Origin: Benincasa hispida
Taxonomy: Eukaryota > Streptophyta > Magnoliopsida > Cucurbitales > Cucurbitaceae
Length of the DNA: 64,000 nucleotides
Reading direction: 5' to 3'
Assembly (NCBI RefSeq): GCF_009727055.1
Contig: NC_052354.1
Span: forward strand, 496,640-560,639
In this document: one piece after another, positions 20,512-33,001 of the stretch
Numbering within the stretch: position 1 is the stretch's first letter
Layout: every line of letters starts with the position of its first letter
The notes under the pieces: model-generated
Seen by the model: the letters and a program-made list of their open reading frames with translations, nothing else
Databases searched by the model: none
What the model was told of the DNA's origin: nothing
Program-made: the position numbers and the translations under genes

Positions 20512-23500
20512 ACTAGAAATTAAAAGTTTGTTGAATTAGAAGCACTTTTTACCCCCAAATTTCAAACCCACTCTCGAGAAAATATAATTAAAATTAAGAC
20601 TCCAATTAAAATGCATGGGAGAGAAAAAAGATAAAATTTATTGAACTTTTTTTTTTTTTTTTTTTTGTCTCTCTTCTTTACTATTCCTAGTCTGTCTTAT
20701 TTGATTGGTTTTGCCGCTATACTTAAATTAATTTGTCACCTTTTAATCAAAATGTATTTAGCTCAATAATAATTAAAATATCTTTTTTCTTTAGAGATCG
20801 AAGTTCAATCTATCATCCTCGCAGTAATTATATCCCTAATTTATCCAAAAGAGAAAAAAAAATCTCTCCTTCTCTTCTCACAATCCCATCAATTTTTTTA
20901 GTAACATAAAAAATAGAACAAAGAACTAAAGAACTATCAAACTAGAAGACACTGCAGTATCGACTCATGGGAGGGTGATCTTCATGTCAAACACTAGAGA
21001 TGTTTAGTGCGTCCTGCATGACATTTTGGTCAAATCGTGAACAACAAAATTATAGTTTTGTGGACTAAATGAAAAACTTATGCGACAATGGGGAAGCTCA
21101 AATGTCATCAACTAAAATTTAGACTTTGTTGTTGAAAATGATAAATCTCTAATTTTTAGTTATGACTATACTATTTAGGAGAGCAACAATCTCGAAAAGC
21201 TCAACCAATGTTAAACTTTTTAAAATTATTTAATTATTATTATTTTGCATGAAAATCATAGTTTTGCCAATATCCCATTGAATTCAGAGCAATGGCTTCT
21301 CCTAAAATCAATTATTACAAAACGCCAAATGCTTCTTAAAAGCCCTCAAAACTTTTCTTTTCATGAATTTTCAATTAAACTAATTAATTAATTAATTTTG
21401 TAAAGGAAAATCCAAAAAGAAATTGACATAGAAAGACAGATAGGCTTTACTTCCAGCTGTTTGTGGAATTTTCCAATCTCCTCGGCCCTTTCTCCTCCAT
21501 ATATTCTCACGTGTTCATAAATATATAATAATAAATAATTAAAATACCCAAGTCGGATAATAGTGGTTTTAGTTTAATGAACCAATGAATTGATTTGATT
21601 TGATTTGATTTCCTATGATTTTTAAATAAATTATATGTTTTTTCTTCTTTATCCATTATTTGGATTGAATGAATTTGGTTGCTTTTAGTCTCTTTGATTT
21701 CTATATTACTCTATTCCATATGTAATCTTATTCTTAATTTGCATGCCAAATTTTAACTTTTTGTTCTTATTCTTTTTATAAAAGTCTTTATTTGATTTTT
21801 TTTATAGGTAAATTTATTCGATTTTCGTTTAAACCAAATTAAAGAAGGGTTGTTTTCAAATATAGGGAAATGAACCAAAATATTTATAAATATAGTAAAA
21901 TTTCACACTATTATCTGTGCTATCTGTGTCATGATGAATATAGATAATAGCCTATTATAGTTTATCCTTAAAAGAATGATGGTGTGAGAATTTAAAAATG
22001 ATACTTCTCTTTGAATTAGGTAGTTAGTCGTCACTAGAAAAGATATTTTTAATAAACTCATTTCATATTAATATATAACAATTTATTTCAAGTCAGATGA
22101 TGTCTTGATTGTAGTATGCATTCACATATATCTAACTAACTAAATTAAATATATGAATTTTTGTTGGATTGTTCTTTTAAGTGTGTCCTCTCTTCCAACT
22201 AGAAGTGGCCATTTCTTTTTCCAAAAAAATAAAACAAAAATATCAAATTTAGATCCTAAACTAATAATCGTATCAAATTTAAACCGTGAATTTTTATAAG
22301 TGTATCGATTTACACCCACAGTTAAGTTTGTAGTTTAAATTGATACAATTATTAGTTAAAGTTTTAACTGATATAACCCGAAAGTTTATGGGTATAAATT
22401 GATATTTGCAAAAAAAAAAAAAAAAGGATAATTATCAATTTATATTTCTAAACTTTTTGGGTTGTATCAATTTAAATCATGATCATTGAAGTTTATACCC
22501 TAAACTAAATTTAATTTCATAGTGTATTAATTTAAACTTTTCATTATGTTTTAATTGGATAAACATCGTGTGAGATTTGTAATTTTTTGAACTAAACCTC
22601 TAAACTTACTTAAACAAATCAATTTAGACTTTCAGTTAAGATTTATTTGAAAATTTCCATTTAAACTATAATAGTCAAGTTTGTTAAGTCGACATTTTAG
22701 AAGTCTACACAAACGTATGAAAATTTATGCATTAACGATTTTCAAATATAATCCTAATAAAAGTTTTAAATAGATTCACTTATAACAATTTATAAATTTA
22801 ATTGAAAAAATTTAATGTTTTTGTATGATATTATTCACACTAATTTTGAAGGAAGATGTAAATTAATACAGTTACAAAAGTTCAAAGTTTAAATTGACAA
22901 TTATTAGTCTAGGTTTTAAATTGATATAACCCAAAATTCAGAATTTAAATTGATACAATCTCTAAAGTGAAGAGGTATAAGTTGATGTTTGCTAAAGGAA
23001 AAAAATAAGGACTTTTACGACTCATTACACTGAAATGTAATCAAGACTACTGAAAATCAGATAAATGCTGGAAAGTGTGAGTAATAAAAAACGGAACATC
23101 GCAAAACATGAAAACAATGAAAAAGATAGTTAGATTGAAAATTATTAAAATGGAATAAGTTTTGTATTATAAATCAGATTCAAAATGCTCAATCTAAACA
23201 TAGAATTTTGTACCGACCACCAAACACAATCCCATACCTTTATTTGGAAAGAAAAAAATAAAAAAATAAATTTGTACGACAATGGTAAATGGTAAACATT
23301 AAAAAAGCCATACGAAAACCAATTAAATTAAAAGTGTGTCGACATTTGAAACATAAGAAAGTCTACACGTGGCATTATAATTAAGATAATATGAGCCACT
23401 CGATTGTTTTGTTTTTAGTAACAAAACATGATAACTTTATGACATTGAAATTACGTGGGTCAAAGTTCGGAAAAAAGAACGAAAAAGAGAAAAAAGATTA

Positions 23501-23930
23501 ATTGAAAAAACATATAGTGAAATAATAGCCTCAATAATTACAAATTCTTCTTTATGATTTGAGCCAATAAAAATTAAAAATTAAAAATGATATTTAATGA
23601 GTCAATCAACTTTCAAATATGTGTCTAATATTCAATAGGTGTCAACATCATTTTCTAAAATTAAAAAGAAATAGAAAGTTTAAAGTCTTATTAGACAAAA
23701 TAAATTCAATTATACATCTAATAGATCGATTAATTTTTGAAAATTTTAAATATATTATAAACATATTAAATACAAAATCGAGAATTTAAGTACTTGTTAA
23801 ATAAACTATAAAACTCCATTGATGAAGTGGATGTTTTGGCTAGGATTGTTGGGGTATCTTATCTTTTACTTTTTGTCCTCGTGAGAGCAATATAGTTGTG
23901 TGTAATTTAGCTCATGTCATTTCTAGGTAA
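20512..23930. other. AT-rich intergenic DNA with foldback repeats
   Basis: No gene is visible. 21850-21965 is a partial copy of the 'tatagtaaaatttcac...ctatctgtg' repeat family. 22215-22420 is a short foldback in which aaattgatacaa/ttaaatttgata phrases occur in both directions. 22430-22995 has longer, diverged inverted arms built on 'tgggttgtatcaatttaaa' and 'tttaaattgatataaccca'. The rest is poly-A/T and simple AT sequence. Confidence 0.6.
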
Positions 23931-23989
23931 GAGTCTAATGGCTTTTGGGATTTTGATTTCTAGGTAGGTTGGTTGGTGACGGAAAAACG

Positions 23990-24140
23990 TAGTGTAGTCG
24001 GACTGCACCTATCTCTTGTGCCGCCCAATCAGCACCCAATGAGGGTGTGCCATGTGATACAATTTTTTTAAAATGAATTTTTAATAATTTTTTTGTGTGA
24101 GTAAAAGAAAGGGGTATGGAGATAGGTTGCACCTAATCAA
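23990..24140. repeat. Small foldback element
   Basis: gactgcacctatctc (24001-24015) and gagataggttgcacc (24119-24133) are near-perfect inverted repeats around 'aatcagcacccaatgagggtgtgccatgtgatac'. A related phrase, ggtgtagtcagactggaaccc...gtgtcacgtgatac, occurs at 54485-54562, so this is a dispersed family. The minus ORF at 23935-24132 is not a gene. Confidence 0.6.
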
Positions 24141-24247
24141 TTTTTGATGGTGAGTGTTATTAAGGGTGACATTATTAGCGCAAATTCTTCTAATTCTTGA
24201 GCTAATGAAGTTTTATTGTTCTAAAAATAAAAAAATTAAAATACTAA

Positions 24248-24807
24248 GACCCCGTTTGGTACCATTTTATTTTATATTTTTTATTTTTGAATATTAAGTT
24301 TATATTCTCTCATTTTCTTACCATGATTTGCCTCTTTCTCAAGTACAAGAGTTGAATTCTTAGCCAAAATCTAAAGAAAAAACACGTTTTTTAGGCCCCG
24401 TTTGGTAATCATTTTGTTTTTTTAAAAATTAAGCTTATGGACACTACTTCCACTTCCAAATTTAACCGTTATCTACTTTTCACCAGTGGTGTAAAAAACC
24501 AAATCAAAATTTGAAAACTAAAAAATGTAACTTTCAAAAAGTTGTTTTTATTTTTAGAATTTGACTAAAAATTCAACCATTGTACTTAAAAAAGATGCAA
24601 AACATTATAAAAATGTTGATGAAATAAACTTAATTTTATAAAAGTAAAAACAAAATTCAAAATGCTTATCAAACTGAACCTTAGTTTTAAAATTTTAGTT
24701 TGGTTTAAAAAAAAAAAAGAAATCTTGAGGTGGAATTGGAAGACATGTTTGTAAGCTTAATTTTAAAAAATAAAAAATAAAAAATCAAATAGTTGTCAAA
24801 ATAGACG
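24248..24807. mobile_element. Tourist-like MITE, outer element of a nested pair
   Basis: The left end GACCCCGTTTGGTACCATTTT (24248) and right end ...CAAATAGTTGTCAAAATAGACG (24807) are inverted repeats. TAA flanks both sides (24245-24247 and 24808-24810). The element is in reverse orientation (gagttgaattcttagccaaaat...) and is split at 24393 by a second MITE of the same family. Confidence 0.75.
24394..24680. mobile_element. Tourist-like MITE inserted in the MITE at 24248-24807
   Basis: The left terminus GGCCCCGTTTGGTAATCATT and right terminus ...AAATGCTTATCAAACTGAACC are inverted repeats. TTA lies on both sides (24391-24393, 24681-24683). The 287-bp element is in forward orientation (aagcttatggacactacttccac), opposite to its host element. 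Confidence 0.85.
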
Positions 24808-25017
24808 TAAGTGAAATAAAAATAAAAAAGAGAGAGGGTTTAGGGTTGTTTGGTCAAAGTAAAAGAATGGGAGTGGGGGAGTGAGTGAGTGAAACAGCTG
24901 GAGCAAGCTAAGCTAAACAAACCTTTTTTCTTTACGATAATTTTCAATCAAATGAGAAAGGGAGAGTTTTGTTTTTCTTTATTTTTTTTATTTTTTTTTC
25001 AATTTTAAAAATTGATT

Positions 25018-25230
25018 TCAACAACCGTCAAAAAGAAAAGCATTAATAAATGCACCGGCAGCCGGCAGGGTGTTCTCCATCTGGTCTTGTACGTCCCCAC
25101 GTACGGTTTCCGCGTCCACCGGCTCTTCCGGTTGACCGTACTTCCCAAAATCTTTCATTGCGCCCACCAAAACCTCTCGTGTGCATTCTCTTTTTAATAC
25201 GACCTTTCTTCTACTCGAATCTCCAACCAA
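25018..25230. other. GC-richer island of unknown nature
   Basis: About 200 bp with clearly higher GC (caccggcagccggcaggg, acgtccccacgtacggtttccgcg) in AT-rich surroundings. Uninterrupted frames exist on both strands: minus 25018-25230, beginning MVGDSSRRKVVLKREC, and + 25012-25343. I recognise neither protein. No splice partner or promoter context decides between an old coding exon, a gene 5' end or part of a transposon. Confidence 0.35.
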
Positions 25231-25254
25231 CCTTATTTAAATTACCAAAATTTT

Positions 25255-25450
25255 CACAAAATATTAAAAAAAATTATCAAATTATTTATAGAAATAATAA
25301 TAAAAAATATATCCATAGATTTTTATCGGTGTCTATCACATAATATCAATGATTGATGATTTCTATTAGTTTCTATCGTTAATAACGTGGATAAACTTCT
25401 ATCAACCCCCGTTAGTCTCTATCATTAAATTTTTACTATTTTATATAAAT
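25255..25450. repeat. Dispersed 'ctatcactgatag' MITE, diverged copy
   Basis: Repeated tctatc/gatag phrases (tgtctatcac, gatgatttctattag, gtctctatcattaaatttttactatttt) flanked by '...aaaatattaaaaaaaattatcaaattattt'. The same family occurs at 44740-44935 and, best preserved, at 60400-60585. Confidence 0.6.
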
Positions 25451-27270
25451 AGTTTCCTCTATTTTTTTATTTTTGAAAATTTTCCTTTAAATTAGGGTTA
25501 TATTACAATTTAATCTTTATTATTTATAAAAAGTTAAAATTTAGTCTCTCTAATTTGATAAAATCTTATAAATAGTCTCTATGATTTGATAAAATCCTTA
25601 ACTATAAAATTTAAATTCTAAATTCTTTCAAATTATAGGGATCAAATTTACGATTGAACCCAACTTTTTCTTTAACATATGGATCTTGAACGGCCAAAAA
25701 GTCAATGCAAATCATCCGTGAAATTGTAAATTATAAATGTTGTAAGTGAAAGTTTTGTTTTTGAGTATATAATTAATCTCTACAATCCGACCTTTAGTTT
25801 GAAATCAAACATAGACATGGGAGATATGGATTGAATTTCAATCTGTCAAGACATCTACAACTGTGTTTTCCAAAGAACAATCACTTGTAAAATCGCGTAA
25901 GGTATTGAGTTGAAATCTAAAGGGAAAAAAAACAGAAGTATAGTTTTAAGTAATCCTCAAAACAATAATTTGATATATTTTCTACATGAGTAGGAATACA
26001 TTTATGACTAGCATATGATATTTTTTGAAAGTGACCCATATTTGAAGGAAACTTTCTTTAGATCTCAATATATTAAATGTATATATAATTGGAAATTTGA
26101 AGATTCATATTCTCTTAATTCCTAAATATAAATGTACATGGGCAAATCGAAATTAATGCCCATCAACACAATCGTAATGGCTATTGTTTTGGCAAATTCC
26201 ATGCCCTATTTTCATGGAAGATGTATCTAAAGAATTCCCACACTTAAATATGGCCACATCTAAAAGTCATCTCCAAAGTGATGAACAAATGGAAGTAATT
26301 ATTAATAGGACAATGTTGACCATCCCCTAGAGCTATAATGGATAGAAATATCAAAACTTTGGGAGATTCTCCAAATTTGCATATAACAAGGTTATTCATA
26401 ATGCCACTAACTGAACTCCATTTGAGATTGTTCATCACCTCTTGATTTGTTACTTTTGCTTTCTAACCAGATTGCAAATCTTGAAACGCTGTCATTTTGG
26501 GAGCTACATAAAGAGGTTTAAAGAGAAGCAAAATGTTAGGGGTAGCTGCAAAGATCAACTAATATCGAAAATTTATGATCTTCATGGAGGGAGATTGGGT
26601 TTGGGATAAAGAAAAGACTTTCCACATCAATGAGATATACCCAAGTTAATTTGTTCTTAAATTTTATTTTTTGAAATTATTTACAATTTTTGTTCTTAAA
26701 TTTAATTGCTCATATATGTTTATTTTGATTGGTAGTTCTTAATTTTATATATCCTTTACCAATCATTTTATTAGATTTAAAATTATGCTTTAAAGTGTGA
26801 TGGTTAATTTTTTGTTTAATTCAAAGTGAAATTATTTGTACAAATTTATTGTTTAAATTACTTGTTAGCAAAAAGTTTGTTAATTTGTTTAATTGAGTTC
26901 ACATTAATAAAAAGTTTTAAATTAGTTTGATTGAACCCTATTCATCCCTCTAGAGTTGTCATATGGATCTTACATCATATGGATATGGTTATATTGAAAC
27001 TTTTGAATGATACAACAATCTATTTGAATACATTTATATTTTATATTTTGGTTAAAATATTTGCAAGCATCAAATACAATGTTCTAAAGTATATTAAAAA
27101 ATAACATTAAATCCACAAAAAAAAAAAAAAAAAACTAACAAGTTGTTGTGAATCTAGTTGTATTTGAGTACATATTAAATAGGGAAATTATATTGCGTAG
27201 CAAAAATAATTAACATATTTGCAATTTTGTCATCAGTTTTTCACCTTTGTAAATATAGCAAAACCATTAA
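25451..27270. other. AT-rich intergenic DNA with an LTR-end fragment
   Basis: No gene is visible. 26820-26960 resembles the last part of the SIRE-like LTR at 12340-12530: a ttagtttgattgaaccctattcatccctctagagttgtcat segment against ttagtttaattgggtta...aaccctattcacccccctctagggttgccat. The ORF at 26244-26438 has no recognisable product. Confidence 0.55.
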
Positions 27271-27544
27271 GGAGGTATTTGATAAATGGTTATGAGTTAT
27301 TGAGTTGGGTGGGTATTTATTACCCATGTTTGTTAAGCCCATAAAGAAAACCTATGGGTTATTAAAATCCCCTTTTTACCTACTCAAAACTCTCCTTTTT
27401 TATCCCCTCAAAACTAGGACCTTTTATATTAATATGGTTGTTTTCAAAACTTATGGGAAATAAGGTTGTTTTGAAACTTATTAAAGAAATATTGTTGTTT
27501 TGCTAAAAGTCGAGGGTTAAGGATTCAATTAATGTAGAGGTCAA

Positions 27545-27743
27545 ACGTTGAGAACTCGACAAACAAAAAAAAAACTTGGAAACAATATGTATATTAGGGT
27601 TGTCGAAGGTTGAAGTTTCGACATACAAGGTTAAATATTAATCGAACATTGAGAACTCGACAAACAAAGAAAAACTTGGAAACAATATACATAAAGGGTT
27701 GTCGAAGGTTGAAGTTTCGACATACATAAGTCGAAACTTCAAC
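27545..27743. repeat. About 80-bp tandem duplication and 14-bp perfect hairpin in the Harbinger element
   Basis: 27545-27628 and 27647-27726 are near copies (ttgagaactcgacaaac ... ggttgaagtttcgacatac). The second copy ends in a hairpin, gttgaagtttcgac (27708-27721), loop atacataa, gtcgaaacttcaac (27730-27743), with perfectly complementary 14-bp arms. 27760-27950 continues with repeated ctcgctctagaagg/atctcgct phrases. Confidence 0.8.
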
Positions 27744-27999
27744 TCTCAACAAGTGAAATCTCGCTAATTTTGTGATGAGAACCTCGCTCTAGAAGGAAAT
27801 CTCACTAATTTTATGATGAGAATCTCGCTCTAGAAGGGAATCTCGCTAGAAATGTGGGCTGAATCTCGCTGGTAAGGTAAGCATCGCTAGGAAGACAGTT
27901 TGTTAAAGAAATGCTTGATCTCGCTCATGAGGATCTCGCTCATCCTAATCTGGTTTTCATTTCAAATTTGGTAGCTAATTTAATAGAGTTTTTTTGTTA

Positions 28000-29500
28000 T
28001 ATTACATAAATATTTTTTTTCCAGTTCATAGCTTACTTTTTAGTTTTACAAAAATTTGATATGATGATTTGGTTCATTGTTTTTGTTGGATTCTTCCAAG
28101 GACCGATCTTATCTTATATGTTCAAATTCATTCTACTGTCATTTTTGTTGGTTCATTCTACTGCCATATTTGGTTCATTGTTTTTTTTTAGTATTTTTAT
28201 TTACTTGACTTTACTATTTCTATTTACTTGATTTTACTAACAACGTGGCTGCTACTTACTTTCAACTAACCTTCAAATTAATTTCACTCTTTAATAAATG
28301 CACCAAACTCTCTCCAACAACAACTTCTTTCTCCAATGCACCCAACTCTCTCCAACTCCCTCCTCTACTTATAGATGACTTCTCACTCATACTTTTTATA
28401 TTTCCACTATCTTTGTCTACTATGGGTGTTAAACCTTAAAAAATGTATGCTTTTGTTGGTTACTCTTTAGTTCAATTTATTTTATTTCTTATAGGGTCCA
28501 AATTAATTGCACAAATCATTCCTAATTAGTTTGAGGAGGTTTGTTATTTTGAGGTTCAGAGTATCTCCTTCTTTTAGGATTTTTTTATTTTATTTTATTT
28601 ATTTTTTTTTTTTATGGAAATATGTTATTTGTTAATTGTTGGCCACAATTTTTGGGAATACTAGTTCACAAATTTTTTTTATTAATGGTTGGCAACATTA
28701 TATTTTTTAATTTGATATTTCTCATATTTTTGATTAATTATGGGTGAAATAGTACTGTTATGTAATTTTTTTAATCTAATAATACGTTCATTTCAATTTT
28801 TTTTTTTTTTAGCTTCAATAAGAACATATTCTATACATTTTAGTGTGTAATAATCAAGCTAGTTTCAGGATTAATTTTAGTATGTCCTACTATCGTTTCA
28901 CAATCAAAATTGATTTTTTTTTAAAAAAAATTATGTAATTGTAATGAAACGATGGTATTAATATTATAACCAATGTTTAATTTTTGAAAAATATAGTTTC
29001 TAATCGGTGACATAAGAATTAAAAATATATTGCACACCAATATTCATACAATCGGTTCACCAAGTTTTGAAAGTATGGAAAAATGCATATTTTTTTCTAT
29101 ACACATTGTTTAACACATCTTTCGGTGAAAATTTGTTTGTCCTAGGAACTAGGAGTATGACAAGTTTTTAGAAGCTGATACAAATTGTTCATAAACCAAT
29201 CTAGGGAAAAAAAATAAGAAGAATAAGAAAGAGAGAGAGAGAAAAAAAAGAACCCACTAGGCCCTTAAAAAGACTTAACTAAAATACCCTCAACCCTATC
29301 CTTAGAAAAAAAACCCACTAAGCTCTTGAAAACATGTATTTTTAGATTATTATAAGTACATTAGAAAATAACACCATAAATCTAAACTATAATCCAATAT
29401 GCCCAATACCGACGCTTGACATCGTTTGCTATTCTTTCTTAATCATGAAACATAATCCACCAAATACCTTACCCTCTCAGGAAAAACTTGTTTATCTCTT
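28000..29500. other. Non-coding 5' region of the Harbinger element
   Basis: AT-rich, with poly-T tracts and no recognisable protein. The ORF at 28245-28439 is low complexity. It separates the left terminus from the transposase start. Confidence 0.5.
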
Positions 29501-29511
29501 TCCCTATAAAG

Positions 29512-30852
29512 ATGGATACTGTTGAAGACCTCTTTTCGATCATGAGAATTATTTCGCACTCTCAAATACAATTGTTCGTAACACTAACCACATTATTGAA
29601 CAACTACTGAAAGATAGAGAGACAACCGATATATGCTAGGCATTGCATTAGGTAATTGATCTTCTTTCGCCTAATTTACAAGAGTGACTTGGCATGTCAT
29701 GAAAGCACCCGAATGGATAGACGTACCTTTACGATTCTATGTAATATGCTACGGTCGACTGGTTGTTTGGAACCAACAAGATGTATGGATGTCGAAGAGA
29801 TGGTTGTGATATTCCTACACATTCTTGCACATGATATCAAGAATCAAGTGGTACGCAGAAACTTTTCGAGGTCTGGTGAGACAGTTTCGAGATATTTCAA
29901 CGCAGTTCTTAGGGCAGTCTTACAACTTCACACTGTTTTGTTAAGAAAACCAGAACCGATCACAAATACATGCATCGATGGAAGATGGAAGTGGTTTCAG
30001 GTACAAAAAGTACTCAGTTTTTTTATATGAATACGTCATAAATATGCATGCAACGATAGATTTTTTTTTATAATTCATTCTGATCACTTGAGAGAAACAA
30101 AATTGTCTAGGTGCACTAGACGGCACATACATTAAAGTGAATGTTAGTGTCGTCGATCGACCTCGATATAGGACGAGAAAGGGAGATTGCCACAAACGTT
30201 CTTGCGGTGTGTGATTAAAATTGGGAGTTCGTCTTCGTTTTTCCAGGGTGGGAAGGGTCTACAGCCGATTCGAGGGTTCTTAGGGATGCGCTTTCGAGAC
30301 CGTACGGATTGAGAGTTCCAAAGGGTATTATAATAACCGTATACATTATTTAAACATGCGTACATGCCACAATACATGTACATGACATTTCGAAACGTGT
30401 ACAGGATACTATTACCTATGTGATGTTGGATACCCCAACGCTGAAGGATTCTTGGTACCGTACAGAGGGGAACGATACCATCTCTCCGATTGGCATGGAG
30501 TAGGAAACGCATGAAAACTGCAAGAGAATTTTTCAACATGAAACATTCTTCAGCAAGGAACGTTATCGAGCGAGTGTTTGGGTTGATAAAGGGGCGGTGG
30601 GCTATTCTTAGGGAAAAATCATTCTACCCAATACAAGTCCAATATCGAACAATAACTGCATGTTGCCTTATTCACAACTTGATCACAAGGGAGATGGGAA
30701 TCGGTGCAATGTTTGACGTGCCCGATGAGGAGAATTCTGCATCAGTGGGTTTTGATGGGGATCATATTGAATTTGTTGAATCATCGGAAGAATGGACCAA
30801 GTTCAAGGATGACTTAGCGGTCGAAATGTTTACTCAATGGCAAAGAGTTTGA
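29512..30852 (+). pseudogene. PIF/Harbinger transposase (HARBI1-like, DDE_Tnp_4), broken
   Basis: The gene begins MDTVEDLFSIMRIISHSQIQ and continues, after stops at about 29608 and 29652, with RMDRRTFTILCNMLRSTGCL, DVEEMVVIFLHILAHD, VVRRNFSRSGETVSRYFNAV and WKWFQ. A GT donor follows at 30001. Exon 2 (from about 30101) reads NCLGALDGTYIKVNV and VDRPRYRTRKGD, then, after a frameshift and a TAA, FPGWEGSTADSRVLRDALSR. A second intron spans 30325-30404 (GT...AG). Exon 3 reads YYLCDVGYPNAEGFLVPYRG, then after a frameshift near 30505 HSSARNVIERVFGLIKGRWA. The catalytic triad is visible: D in ALDG, D in TADSR and E in VIERVFG. The first intron's AG acceptor is not obvious. The product cuts and pastes the transposon, but this copy cannot make it intact. 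Confidence 0.88.
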
Positions 30853-31060
30853 TTATTCAATGTTCATTGCTTACTTTTCTTTTACTACTGAATGGAATTT
30901 AATTATGGAACATTCCAAGTATGTCGTGAAAATGTTTTGTACCAAGACTCTGTGTGAACAAGTTAAATTGGAACATATAATTTCAGTAGTTTATCCTTTG
31001 TTTGTGCATGTGTTTAATTAATAACATCTTTTCATTCAACAAACGTATGCATGCAACATA

Positions 31061-32046
31061 ATGGCAGGTAATGGTAAGAGGTCTAAACACGTATGGTCGA
31101 AGGTGGAGGACGCTAAGTTAGTGGAAGCTCTATTGTATTTGGTGGAGACCGGTTGGAGGTCCGACAATGGGACATTTCGACCAGGATACCTACAACACTT
31201 GGAGCAAATTCTGTATGAGAAAGTGCCCGGGTCCGCATTGAATCAGAACACCATTGAGTGCAAGGAGTCTGAAGAAACAATACAACACAGTATTAGAGAT
31301 GTTAAGTCAGTCGAGGTTCGGCTGGAATAGGAGTTCAAATGTGTCCAGGTCAAGAGGAGAGATTTTCGATCTTTGGGTTCGGGTAAGATTCTAGGGAAAA
31401 AAAAATGTACAGGTACGTGTTATAATATAATATAATAATGTGTATGTGTATCAATGCAAGTCATCCTAATGCGAAGGGGATTGGAATAAGCCATTCCCAC
31501 ATTACGATGACCTCTCCACCGTATTTGGAAAAGACAGAGCAGTAGGGCAATCAAGTGAGGACCCATACGTGTACGACGAATGCATTCAGAGAGTTTGAAG
31601 ATGAGATTCGACTTGGATCACAAGACTGTCACACCCTGGAGGTACCCAGATAGAATCACCATTAAATCAAGATGAAATAGATGAAGAGCCAACAGAGCAA
31701 TCTATAGGTAGAGCGAGTGTAATCTGCCGAGTCATCTCGAGGCAGTAAGAGGAAGAGGCCATCATTCCAAGCTGAAATGATCGACATCATGAGATCGACT
31801 GTTGGAATGCAGAGCACACACATGGGTAGACTTGTATCGTGGCAAAAGGAGAAGTATGAGCTGGAGTTCGGGCGTCGGAAGGAAGTAGTAAATGTCATAT
31901 ATAGCATTGATGGCCTGGATGAGGATGATTAGGTCACCCTTATTGACCTCTTTGTCACAAACATTCAGAAGACAGATTGCTTCCTTGCAGTACCAGAACA
32001 CGCACGGAAGAGGTACTGCCTCCGTCTACTAGGAAGAAACATGTAG
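31061..32046 (+). pseudogene. Myb/SANT-like accessory protein of the Harbinger element, broken
   Basis: It starts MAGNGKRSKHVWSKVEDAKL and continues VEALLYLVETGWRSDNGTFR then PGYLQHLEQI, the Myb/SANT-like (Myb_DNA-bind_3) domain of PIF/Harbinger second ORFs. The first frame stops at 31330. Beyond, in shifted frames, FGWN and SHPNAKG are followed by HYDDLSTVFGKDRAVGQSSE and DPYVYDEC, the known continuation of this family. A short insertion or intron lies at about 31385-31450. In related systems this protein binds the transposon ends and helps bring the transposase into the nucleus. Minus ORFs at 31662-32255 are shadows. Confidence 0.82.
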
Positions 32047-32998
32047 ACTGACCACACCCCTATATTTTGTTTATAGTTCTTTTGGATAACAGTAAATGGA
32101 CAATGGACTGTCATGTCGAAAAGAATGATAACTTTTGCATATGTCATGATATGTAATTTTTGTGTTTGTATTATGACACGGATATTATAAGTATCGAAAA
32201 GAATATATATTTTGTGAATTTTTTTTGGAAACGGCCACATGTTCTGTTGGTTCATATTATTTTTGTGATCTTATGAAAAATATTATTGTACTACATCACA
32301 TTCTCACCATCATAATCAAATGAAAGGTAATTATCCTATGTACAATTTCAATTCCAAATATAGTATCCATATTATATAAAAATAAACTGTATGATTTGTG
32401 AAATAATAAAGTTAAGTTAGCAAGATTCAATATATATACATACAATATACCAATTAGTAATTGGGATAATTACCTTCAATATATATACAAACATTCAATA
32501 TATATACATATAATATACAATATACCAATTAATTGAGCAGCAATATGAAATATATTTTGTTGGTATGTTTTACCGATTGAAGAGAATTAGAATTATTACA
32601 GTTTTTGAAAAGAATATATGAAAAATAATCTATTATGTTCTATAAATTGAGAAAAAAAATTGAGATTGTCTAGTTTATGTCATAAATGATTTGAGAAAAT
32701 ACATGTATATTTGAAAATCAATCAACAATAGCAAAACATAAAACTAAAAAATAAAAGAATGAAATAAAAAATAAACAAAAAAAAATAGAACTAATTTCAT
32801 TCACAAAAAACTGCATCAGATCCCCAACTCAACTCAACTCAACTCTGCACAACGAACACAGACAATAATTATCAACTCAACTCAACTCTGCAAACAAACA
32901 CAGACAATTTAACTCCCCAGATAATTTAACTCTCCAGATAATAATTATCAACTCAACTCAACTCAACTCTCTACTTTTATCACATACCAAACACACCC
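32047..32998. other. 3' non-coding part of the Harbinger element
   Basis: AT-rich, with ATATATAC runs (32430-32520). Near the end there is a set of subterminal caactcaactcaactct repeats at 32826-32965 that mirror gagttattgagttgggtggg near the left terminus. Confidence 0.65.
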
Positions 32999-33001
32999 TA
33001 A

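Larger units (their letters stand above)
27271..32998 (+). mobile_element. Complete PIF/Harbinger transposon (5.73 kb)
   Basis: TAA flanks both ends (27268-27270 and 32999-33001). The left terminus GGAGGTATTTGATAAATGG pairs with the right terminus read inward, GGGTGTGTTTGGTATGTG. Both subterminal regions have gagttgagttg-type repeats (27297-27310; 32826-32965). Inside are a DDE transposase gene (29512-30852) and a Myb/SANT-like gene (31061-32046), both on the + strand. This two-gene content with a 3-bp TWA target is the hallmark of PIF/Harbinger elements. Both genes carry frameshifts or stops, so the copy is probably not self-mobile. Confidence 0.85.

Noticed and set aside
30144..30539. 131-codon minus-strand ORF
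   Set aside because: It lies opposite the Harbinger transposase exons, which carry the DDE motifs on the + strand.
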